5,357 nucleotides of DNA from JBKQWK01 sp052139595. GTDB taxonomy: Bacteria; Actinomycetota; Thermoleophilia; UBA2241. This document shows, piece by piece, positions 1-5,357 of this stretch (position 1 is the first letter of the stretch; each line of letters begins with the position of its first letter). The position numbers and the translations under genes were made by a program. The DNA lies in contig JBKQWK010000040.1 in NCBI GenBank assembly GCA_052139595.1, positions 1 through 5,357 of the forward strand. The letters run 5' to 3'. Under the pieces are notes generated by a model. That model worked only from the letters and a program-made list of their open reading frames with translations. It had not been told where the DNA came from and searched no databases.

Positions 1-374
1 TCGCGCGCCTTGGCCATCGCCTGCGCGGTCGGTTCGTTTCGCCATGGATAGGGACCAAGATGGTCTCCACCAAGGATGACGCCCGCGAAAGGGTACTTCT
101 GCCGGGCCGCCACCTCGGCGACCAGCGCCCTGAAGTTTGCCGGCCGCATACCGGTGTAGCCGCCGAACTGGCTGACCTGATTGCAGGTCGACTCGATGAG
201 CACGACCGTCTGATCACGTTTGGCCTGCTGGATGGCGGCTTCGAGCACGAACGGATCAGCTGAACATACCGAAGGAAGACCGACGGCGTCGCCGTGACGA
301 TTGGCGTCCACAAGATCGAGGAGCAGGTCGGTCGTCGACGTGACGTCGGAGAGGATACCGTGCATCGTCTTCAT
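1..374 (-). CDS. gatZ: D-tagatose-1,6-bisphosphate aldolase, non-catalytic subunit (GatZ/KbaZ family), N-terminal part, cut by the window edge
   Basis: Only the first 124 codons are present; the frame is open to the left edge. Family knowledge: GatZ/KbaZ is a cytoplasmic subunit of about 420 residues that supports the activity and stability of the class II aldolase GatY/KbaY, which splits tagatose-1,6-bisphosphate into DHAP and glyceraldehyde-3-phosphate in galactitol and N-acetylgalactosamine breakdown. Seen here: the family signatures GLPSVCSADPFVLEAA (residues 32-47), LIESTCNQVSQFGGYTGM (59-76) and LGGDHLGPYPW (101-111), in the expected order and spacing. The start is taken as ATG at 374-372, because GGAAGA lies nine bases upstream; a second in-frame ATG at 365-363 is also possible. 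The gene is transcribed away from the DUF262 gene, so it is not part of that unit. GatZ and KbaZ cannot be told apart from this fragment. The catalytic partner is not in the window. Confidence 0.93.
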   Translation of the reverse strand, partial: MKTMHGILSDVTSTTDLLLDLVDANRHGDAVGLPSVCSADPFVLEAAIQQAKRDQTVVLIESTCNQVSQFGGYTGMRPANFRALVAEVAARQKYPFAGVILGGDHLGPYPWRNEPTAQAMAKAR

Positions 375-383
375 GCTGGCAAT

Positions 384-389
384 TCTTCC
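384..389 (-). promoter_or_regulatory. Ribosome binding site of the gatZ-like gene
   Basis: The minus strand reads GGAAGA nine bases before ATG 374-372. This favours that codon over the in-frame ATG at 365-363. No clear -35/-10 pair was found upstream. Confidence 0.5.
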
Positions 390-541
390 ATACCGGCAGC
401 GGATCGGCAACGCCAGGCATGAGGCTTGCCCGTGGGCGAAGTCGCATGGCGATGCGGCGGCTGTTGCTGATGACGTCAACCATTTGCTCGCTACTGCCGA
501 TGAATCTGTCTGTCGCTGCCGATAAGATAAAAAAGCAATCC

Positions 542-581
542 GGCAGTTCAGCCGCACGGCTGGCCGAGCGGCTGAACTGCC
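542..581. repeat. Perfect 14-bp inverted repeat (hairpin or operator) in the leader of the DUF262 gene
   Basis: GGCAGTTCAGCCGC (542-555) is exactly complementary to GCGGCTGAACTGCC (568-581), around a 12-base loop. Inside the loop, after an A/A mismatch, CGG (557-559) and CCG (564-566) can add three pairs around a CTGG tetraloop. It ends 37 bases before the GTG start of the DUF262 gene. It is not a textbook terminator on the plus strand, because no T run follows. On the minus strand a TTTTTT run follows only after about seven bases. It could be an attenuator stem, a dimeric regulator's operator, or a mobile-element relic. Confidence 0.85.
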
Positions 582-590
582 CGGCCAGCC
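558..590. repeat. Alternative 8-bp stem competing with the 14-bp hairpin
   Basis: GGCTGGCC (558-565), which sits in the loop of the larger hairpin, is exactly complementary to GGCCAGCC (583-590). The 17-base loop between them contains the whole right arm of the larger hairpin. Only one base (582) separates the two right arms, so a full pseudoknot is sterically unlikely and the two stems should be mutually exclusive or only partly compatible. This is the geometry of a two-state leader, but function is inferred only. Confidence 0.6.
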
Positions 591-607
591 ATACGCTTGC
601 GTCACGT

Positions 608-616
608 GGGGTGATC
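608..616 (+). promoter_or_regulatory. Shine-Dalgarno sequence that fixes the GTG start of the DUF262 gene
   Basis: GGGGTGATC closely matches the anti-16S consensus GGAGGTGATC and lies just before GTG 619. No ATG, GTG or TTG occurs in this frame between the upstream stop TAA (523-525) and 619, so the GTG is the best start. Confidence 0.75.
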
Positions 617-618
617 CT

Positions 619-2583
619 GTGGAAGTCAGTACTATTCTTGACCAGATTGATCTTGGGGCGATGGCCCTACCCGAGTTTCAGCGTGGCTACGTCTGGAACC
701 GGGAGCAGGTGAGGGCGTTCATGCATTCGCTGTATCGCAAGCATCCTGCCGGCAGCCTGCTGGTGTGGGTCACACACCCCGACACGACCAAGACGAAGGG
801 CCTCGGCGCTCTTCAGCCGGGGTCGGTGGAGCTGCTGCTCGATGGTCAGCAGCGCATCACAACGCTTTATGGGATCGTTCGCGGCAAGCCACCGGAGTTC
901 TTCGACGGCAACGCCCAGGCGTTCACCAACCTCCACTTCCACCTCGTGGAGGAGACCTTCGAGTTCTACTCGGCTGCGAAGATGGCCGATAATCCCTTGT
1001 GGATCAACGTGACGGCTTTGATGAAGAAAGACGTTGGCGCCTTCATGCTCAGTCTCCTCGAGGTGCCGCTGATCAAGGAGCATCTCGATCTCTATCTCAA
1101 TCGCCTCAACAATCTCGCCAACATACACAGTATTGATTTTCACATCGAGAAGGTCACTGGCGAAGATAAGACGGTTGACGTTGTCGTCGACATCTTTAAC
1201 CGCGTCAACACAGGGGGCACGAAACTCTCCAAAGGCGACCTTGCGCTAGCGCGGATCTGCGCGATCTGGCCTGAGGCTCGCGATGAGATGAAGAAGCGGC
1301 TTGAGAAGTGGCATGCGGCTGGCTACGACTTTCGCCTTGAGTGGCTCCTGCGCAACATCAACACCATCCTGACCGGGCGGGCGATGTTCTCGGCACTCAA
1401 AGACGTTGACGTCGAGACCTTCAAGTCTGGGCTCGTGCAGACCGAGAAGGCGGTCGACGAGATCTTGACGACGATCGCCTCAAGGCTCGGTCTGGACTGC
1501 GGCCCGGTCCTGGGTGGACCCGGCGCTATCCCCCTGATGACGCGCTACTTCACTCAGCGGGGCGGCAAGCCATTTGACCACGCCGAGAGAGACAAGCTGC
1601 TCTACTGGTACGTGCAGACCTTCCTCTGGGGCCGATACGCCGGTTCGACAGAGTCAGTGCTTAACCAGGACTTGGCGTTGATCGAGCAGCCGGCGCGCGC
1701 GCTTGACCGGTTGATCGATCAGCTCCGCCAGATCCGTGGCGATCTCCGGCTGCACGCCAGCGACTTTCGCGGCTGGAGTCGCGGAGCCCGTTTTTACCCG
1801 CTGCTCTACATGCTCACGCGCGTACAAGGTGCGCGCGATTGGGGCAGCGGTAACGAACTCAGGATGCATCTGCTTGGCCACATGAGTGTGCTCGAAGTGC
1901 ACCACGTCTTTCCCAAGGCACTGCTCTACAAGCATGGCTACGGCATCGCCGAGGTCAACGCATTGGCCAACTTCACCTTTCTCACCAAAGAGACCAACCT
2001 CGAGATCTCTGATCGGGCACCGGTCGACTACCTGCCGACCTATCTGGCCAAGCACCCTGGCGCCGTCGAGTCACACTGGATTCCCAGTGAGCCCGAATTG
2101 TGGAAGGTCGAAAACTACGAGCAGTTTCTCGAGGCGCGGCGAGAGTTACTGGCCGCGGCGGCGAACGACTTTCTTGGCCAGCTCGTCACGGGTGCGGTGC
2201 CCGAAAGCGCGTCGGCCGCGGTGCTTTCGGCGAAACGGACCGCCCCGCTCGGCGGCGTGGCCGACGAGGCAGAAGAAAGTCTGCTCGTCGAGACAAACAT
2301 GTGGGTCGTCGAGCAGGGTCTGCCCGAGGGCGAGTTCATGTTCGAGGTCGTCGATTTGGCGACGAACGATCCACTGGCGATTCTCGATCTCGCTTGGCCG
2401 GCTGGTCTGCAGGCCGGGCTCAGCAAGCCGGTTGCACTGCTGATCGACGAGCCGCTCGAAACCCTCGAGGTGGCCAATGCGGCCGGATTCATGTACTTCA
2501 CCGACGTCGTCGACTTCAAGAGCTACGTCGGGAGCGAAATCGTCGGGCTCGCACCCGACGAATCCCAGCTGGCGCTGGCGTAA
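619..2583 (+). CDS. DUF262 plus HNH nuclease protein (GmrSD/SspE-like) with an extra C-terminal domain
   Basis: A 654-residue protein starting at GTG 619. The N-terminal DUF262 (GmrS-like, ParB-related NTPase fold) domain is clear: PEFQRGYVWN (residues 18-27), the DGQQR nucleotide-binding motif (75-79) and FNRVNTGGTKLSKGD (193-207, with R195 and N197). An alpha-helical middle leads to an HNH/DUF1524-type nuclease region: HHVFPK with H428-H429, then N451 and N460 in a LANFTFLTKETNLEISDR stretch (449-466). In the wider family (GmrSD, SspE, BrxU) the nucleotide-binding domain controls a DNA nuclease that attacks modified phage DNA or responds to modification state. Substrate specificity cannot be read from this sequence. 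A linker rich in Ala and small residues (about 515-545) joins a further domain of about 100 residues, with DLAWPAGLQ (590-598), PVALLIDE (604-611) and AAGFMYFT (621-628), which I cannot assign. All key motifs look intact. The gene is convergent with the helicase-nuclease gene, 98 bases away. Confidence 0.93.
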   Translation: MEVSTILDQIDLGAMALPEFQRGYVWNREQVRAFMHSLYRKHPAGSLLVWVTHPDTTKTKGLGALQPGSVELLLDGQQRITTLYGIVRGKPPEFFDGNAQAFTNLHFHLVEETFEFYSAAKMADNPLWINVTALMKKDVGAFMLSLLEVPLIKEHLDLYLNRLNNLANIHSIDFHIEKVTGEDKTVDVVVDIFNRVNTGGTKLSKGDLALARICAIWPEARDEMKKRLEKWHAAGYDFRLEWLLRNINTILTGRAMFSALKDVDVETFKSGLVQTEKAVDEILTTIASRLGLDCGPVLGGPGAIPLMTRYFTQRGGKPFDHAERDKLLYWYVQTFLWGRYAGSTESVLNQDLALIEQPARALDRLIDQLRQIRGDLRLHASDFRGWSRGARFYPLLYMLTRVQGARDWGSGNELRMHLLGHMSVLEVHHVFPKALLYKHGYGIAEVNALANFTFLTKETNLEISDRAPVDYLPTYLAKHPGAVESHWIPSEPELWKVENYEQFLEARRELLAAAANDFLGQLVTGAVPESASAAVLSAKRTAPLGGVADEAEESLLVETNMWVVEQGLPEGEFMFEVVDLATNDPLAILDLAWPAGLQAGLSKPVALLIDEPLETLEVANAAGFMYFTDVVDFKSYVGSEIVGLAPDESQLALA

Positions 2584-2681
2584 ACAGGCGGTGATGGCAC
2601 GCGGGCGAAGCCAACGCGGCGCTGGGTAGCAGATCGCAGATTGCCGTGCGCCGAATGCTGGACCGGGTTGCTGCGTCGGGT

Positions 2682-5261
2682 TCAGTCTTCGCTTTGCGTG
2701 AGAGATTGCCCCAGCACCTCGACTAGTTCAGCGACCACGGCCACGGACCCTTCGTCGTCGACGGTTAGTTTGATTGACTTGAAGTCGTGATTGATTGGCT
2801 CAAGTGTGACCAGGATATGTCGCCAGTCGCCGTCAGCGGGCGTCGACTTTTCGCTCGTATACCGCTTCACGGTGTACCTTTCGCTTGTCTCCGGATCGAG
2901 GGCATCTCGCAGCTCGGCGAGAACAATCTTGCTCTGCCGCGAGCCGGCGACCGGCGCCGCAAACAGGCAGTAGGCTCCGTCGGGGATCTGCGGCTCCATC
3001 GACTTGCCGATGACTTGAGCCACGAACATGCCGGGCCGTAACTGCCGGCCTGCATCGACCGCAGCCCACTGCCATTCGTCGTCATGCACGTGTTGCGGAT
3101 CGCCAAACGCGCCCGCGGCGGCCCGCAGGGGCACCAGCGGTACGCAGGTGCGGTAGCGGTCCTCCGGCCGCGGAATCACCAGGCGCAGAGTCGCACGCAG
3201 TCCACCCGCCGCCGCCTCGCCAGGCTTCTGGAACCAGGAGCGGTCGTCACGTACGCGGTCGCGTAGCTCGGTCTCGTTGAGGTAGCCGGCCAGTTTGCGA
3301 AAATACCGCGTCATCGCACCCTCGTCGGTGAGTTCGCTGACTGCGATCTCGATGACCTCCCAGCCATGGCCGCGCAACCAGTCACGCATCTCGCGGTCGC
3401 GGGCGGCAGTCCCGGCGTCGCCGTGCAGTGTTCTGCTGAGGCCGTCAAGATAGACGGCGATGCCCTCGTTCTCATCGTGATGCTCGGCACGATAGATGAC
3501 GTCTGGAGTTGTTGTTCCGATCGCTCGGTCGAGCGAAATCTGCTGGCCGCGCTGCCCCTCGGGGAAGCCTGCTGCGAGCAGCAGATGCCGCAGCCTCGTT
3601 TCAGCTTCGTTGACGGGGTAGGCGCCCTCCTGCGGTTCTGGCGACGGCTGCTTGGCGGGGATGCTGTGCGAGAGATCGAGCCTCTGGCCCCAGCGTTCGA
3701 AGCACTCCGTCGCCACGATACGGTCGAGATGCTTGTGGTAGTAGCCGTTGCGAAACGTCTGCAGGCAGTCGATGCATGACGCACTGCAGGCGGCCGGGCA
3801 GTCGGCGACAATGCTCTGGGCCACCGCCGCCACGTCGCCGAACCGCTCGCAAACCTGGTCGAGCAGGCCGGAGCCGCCGGGCATCGGGTCCCAGAGCAGG
3901 GCGTCAACTTCGTCGCGATCGACGTAGCCGATGACGAGAACTTGCAGATCGTCAAGGTGCATGTCGAGTACCTGGGCGGCCCCCATGCGGAGCGCCTCAA
4001 GGACGCTATAGGCGGTTGTCTGATCGGCCACGGCGCGCAGGGCGAGCGCGTCAGCTGTGACGTCGGCGTAAAAGCCAACCGGCGTCACCGGCCGGCCACA
4101 GCGCTCCAGATGAGACTGAGCAAACTGCTCAAGCTGCTTCTCAGAAGACAGTGGCGAGACGCTCTGACCGCACACGGTGCACAGGGGATAGCCGAACAGC
4201 GGTTTGGCGCGCGCGATGGCCGAAGCGGCGCCAACGTTGGCGAGGCGCAGGCGGTCGCCGCGCAGGTGCTGAACGACCTGCTCGCCCCAGTGGTAGGCGC
4301 GACCACCGTTGTGCTGGTCGCGCTCGATGCCATGCACGGCCACGGGGAGCTGAAAGCGCAACACCTCGTCATCGGAGATGTGCGACTGATGCACCAGATC
4401 GACGTCGCAGACAGCGATTGCCGACAGCGCGTCCGAGCCAAGCGTGGCCGCCGCCCCGGCGAATTGCGTTTGCTTGATCGCTTGACGCTCGACCGACACC
4501 TCGAAGGTGGGCATCTCGGCTCGCTGCTCGTCGATGTCGCGGTGAAAGCGGCGGGCGACAAAGCGGTTGCCGTTGGCGTAAATCAGGTTGCCCGGCACGT
4601 ACTCGCGCAGCGCCACGCTCGGCGGGCGCGGCAGCACGAAATCCATGGCGCCGCTCTGCCAGAAGGGTATCTCGGCGCTGCCCAGGATCGAACCGACCTC
4701 GAGGCCGTAACCCGGCAGAAACCCCTCGGCCGCCAAGACGCCGAAGGTGTTGACGTCGTCGTAGCCCTCGGCCTCGCGCCGCCTGCGCTGCGCGGTGCCT
4801 TTGAGACGCTTGATGAGGCTGTCACAGCGCCTGAAGAGGGCGTCATCCTCGGGTTCGAGGGCGCCGTAGCGGCGGCGCACATCGTTGAGCCGCCGCATCT
4901 GCTCCATCGCCCATGCCAGACGCCGGCGCAGGCGTTTGAGCACGTCTGCAAGCTCGACGGGCATCTCGTTGAGATAGCGGCGCAGCCGTTCTGGGGCAAC
5001 GACGCTGGCATCCGCTGCCGGCCAGCCCTGACGAAAGGCGGCCTCGACGTAGATGACCAAGTCGTCGGCGTTGGCGCTGATGAGCTGCGCGAGCGGCGAC
5101 AGGTCGAAGGGTTCGCTGCGTACAACACCGTCGTCGAAGAGGTAAGCGGATACCTTGCTCGGCAGGCAGGCGTGCAGCGTCTCGGCGACGTGCGCGCGCT
5201 TACTTTCGCTGCGGCTGGGCTCGCGCGCGTACTGATGCAGTCTGGTGATGACGGTCGCATG
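2682..5261 (-). CDS. 5'-truncated helicase tail (MZB/DUF1998) fused to a Vsr/DUF559-like nuclease and a LexA/S24-type peptidase
   Basis: The open frame runs from the presumed IS boundary (5261) to TGA 2684-2682, 859 codons. Numbering below starts at the first possible start, TTG 5060-5058. That TTG has no Shine-Dalgarno, and the 67 codons upstream still read as protein (for example YLFDDGVVRSEPFDLSPLAQ), so the true start and the ATPase motor have been lost. Domains: an Arg-rich, probably coiled-coil helical stretch (about 30-100); a helicase C-terminal region with a possible zinc knuckle C294, C297, H317, C321; DUF1998/MZB, with DPMPGGSGLLDQV (391-403) and the four-cysteine cluster C421, C425, C429, C432 before LQTFRNGYYHKHLDR (MrfA, DrmB and DruE families carry this domain); a Vsr/DUF559-like endonuclease fold (about 484-575) with E485, PD (519-520), YLDG (537-540) and DREMRDWLRGHGWEVIEI (555-572); and S24 peptidase (about 640-785) with nucleophile S687 in GKSMEP, lysine K732 in YTVKRYT and an Ala649-Gly650 bond as in LexA. 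Role inferred: a DNA-translocating defence or repair enzyme. It is probably a non-functional remnant unless the N-terminus lies beyond the element. Confidence 0.85.
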   Translation of the reverse strand, partial: HATVITRLHQYAREPSRSESKRAHVAETLHACLPSKVSAYLFDDGVVRSEPFDLSPLAQLISANADDLVIYVEAAFRQGWPAADASVVAPERLRRYLNEMPVELADVLKRLRRRLAWAMEQMRRLNDVRRRYGALEPEDDALFRRCDSLIKRLKGTAQRRRREAEGYDDVNTFGVLAAEGFLPGYGLEVGSILGSAEIPFWQSGAMDFVLPRPPSVALREYVPGNLIYANGNRFVARRFHRDIDEQRAEMPTFEVSVERQAIKQTQFAGAAATLGSDALSAIAVCDVDLVHQSHISDDEVLRFQLPVAVHGIERDQHNGGRAYHWGEQVVQHLRGDRLRLANVGAASAIARAKPLFGYPLCTVCGQSVSPLSSEKQLEQFAQSHLERCGRPVTPVGFYADVTADALALRAVADQTTAYSVLEALRMGAAQVLDMHLDDLQVLVIGYVDRDEVDALLWDPMPGGSGLLDQVCERFGDVAAVAQSIVADCPAACSASCIDCLQTFRNGYYHKHLDRIVATECFERWGQRLDLSHSIPAKQPSPEPQEGAYPVNEAETRLRHLLLAAGFPEGQRGQQISLDRAIGTTTPDVIYRAEHHDENEGIAVYLDGLSRTLHGDAGTAARDREMRDWLRGHGWEVIEIAVSELTDEGAMTRYFRKLAGYLNETELRDRVRDDRSWFQKPGEAAAGGLRATLRLVIPRPEDRYRTCVPLVPLRAAAGAFGDPQHVHDDEWQWAAVDAGRQLRPGMFVAQVIGKSMEPQIPDGAYCLFAAPVAGSRQSKIVLAELRDALDPETSERYTVKRYTSEKSTPADGDWRHILVTLEPINHDFKSIKLTVDDEGSVAVVAELVEVLGQSLTQSED

Positions 5262-5357
5262 TGTCGAACGTCACGTAATTCCCCACCCCGAGCGCCAAAC
5301 AATTCCCCACCCGGTCTCGTGTGTTTCTTCTACTCTGTCGCACCTCCCTTAGCAAGT
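5262..5357. mobile_element. End of a probable IS21-family insertion sequence, continuing beyond the window
   Basis: The helicase frame stops at TGA 5273-5271, just inside a sequence that begins TGTCGAACGTCACG and then carries two identical AATTCCCCACCC repeats. IS21-family elements have ends starting TGT with multiple short repeats thought to be IstA binding sites, and this end resembles them from memory; no database match was made. The first base could be 5262, or 5260 if the end begins TGTGTCG. On the minus strand, codons from 5356 to a TAG at 5332-5330 (LAKGGATE) could be the last residues of istB, which would make this the right-hand end. That is very tentative. The target-site duplication cannot be tested because the other end is outside the window. 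Confidence 0.68.
5277..5312. repeat. Two exact 12-bp direct repeats (AATTCCCCACCC) with a 24-bp period
   Basis: AATTCCCCACCC occurs at 5277-5288 and again at 5301-5312, exactly 24 bases apart, or about two helical turns. This suits two transposase molecules bound on one DNA face, as proposed for the terminal repeats of IS21 elements. The repeats themselves are seen directly; their role is inferred. Confidence 0.85.

Larger units (their letters stand above)
375..618. other. Divergent intergenic region between the gatZ-like gene and the DUF262 gene
   Basis: About 244 bases separate the two divergent starts, and the region should hold promoters for both. No convincing sigma-70 promoter can be named. 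An A-rich patch (GATAAGATAAAAAAGC, 521-536) lies immediately before the inverted repeat at 542-581 and could hold a -10 element, but no matching -35 is seen. Small open frames cross this stretch on both strands. None has family features, and the plus-strand one runs out of frame into the DUF262 gene. The right half holds the hairpin and alternative stem listed separately. Confidence 0.6.

Noticed and set aside
60..263. Plus-strand frame of 67 codons at the left edge
   Set aside because: It is antisense to the GatZ-like gene, which has strong family motifs over the same bases.
471..478. Palindrome TGACGTCA as a regulator operator
   Set aside because: Eight bases, no matching second site nearby and no symmetric extension. 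Such a palindrome is expected by chance.
521..581. Rho-independent terminator at the 14-bp inverted repeat
   Set aside because: No T run follows on the plus strand. On the minus strand the TTTTTT run begins about seven bases after the stem, and no minus-strand gene ends just upstream.
419..712. Plus-strand frame of 97 codons whose start resembles a secretion signal (hydrophobic run ending in SVAADK)
   Set aside because: It crosses the hairpin and runs about 90 bases into the DUF262 gene in another frame. Its tail looks like a shifted reading of that gene, and no ribosome binding site or family feature supports it.
1886..2594. Plus-strand frames overlapping the end of the DUF262 gene
   Set aside because: They are rich in Arg, Ser and Pro with no recognisable motif, as expected for off-frame readings of GC-rich coding DNA.
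5058..5060. TTG as the true start of the helicase-tail gene
   Set aside because: No Shine-Dalgarno precedes it and the same frame remains protein-like upstream to the IS boundary, so it is only the first codon able to serve as a start in a truncated gene.
3311..5302. Long minus-strand frames at 3311-4078, 4085-4561 and 4583-5302
   Set aside because: They are Ser/Arg/Pro-rich shadow readings of the helicase-nuclease gene, which carries clear domain motifs in its own frame.

Overview
The window is GC-rich bacterial DNA. It holds the edge of a sugar-catabolism gene, a divergent intergenic region with strong secondary structure, two convergent genes of the kind found in phage-defence or restriction islands, and what looks like the end of an IS21-type insertion sequence that has cut the second of them. 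Nothing in the sequence fixes the species. GTG use, high GC and tightly packed long frames fit a high-GC bacterium such as a proteobacterium or actinobacterium, but this is a weak inference.

Layout: (1) Positions 1-374, minus strand: the first 124 codons of a GatZ/KbaZ-type D-tagatose-1,6-bisphosphate aldolase non-catalytic subunit, which runs off the left edge. (2) Positions 375-618: a divergent non-coding gap. It carries a perfect 14-bp inverted repeat (542-581) and a second 8-bp stem (558-565 with 583-590) that competes with it, just ahead of a good Shine-Dalgarno. (3) Positions 619-2583, plus strand: a 654-residue DUF262 plus HNH (GmrSD/SspE-like) protein with an extra, unassigned C-terminal domain. 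(4) Positions 2584-2681: a short gap between convergent genes, with no convincing terminator. (5) Positions 2682-5261, minus strand: the C-terminal 859 codons of a large multidomain protein. In order it has a helicase tail with an MZB/DUF1998 zinc cluster, a Vsr/DUF559-like PD-(D/E)XK nuclease, and a LexA/S24-type peptidase with Ser-Lys dyad and an Ala-Gly site. (6) Positions 5262-5357: a probable IS21-family end with two identical 12-bp repeats 24 bp apart. The window ends inside it.

Reading: genes 619-2583 and 2682-5261 are both nucleic-acid-targeting proteins placed tail to tail beside a metabolic gene, which fits a small defence insertion. No helicase motor (Walker A/DEAD) is present, because the open frame reaches the presumed IS boundary with no native start codon. 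The helicase gene is therefore probably broken, unless its N-terminal half continues beyond the element. The most unusual point is the S24 self-cleavage-type domain at the end of a helicase-nuclease chain, which suggests control by damage or invasion signals.
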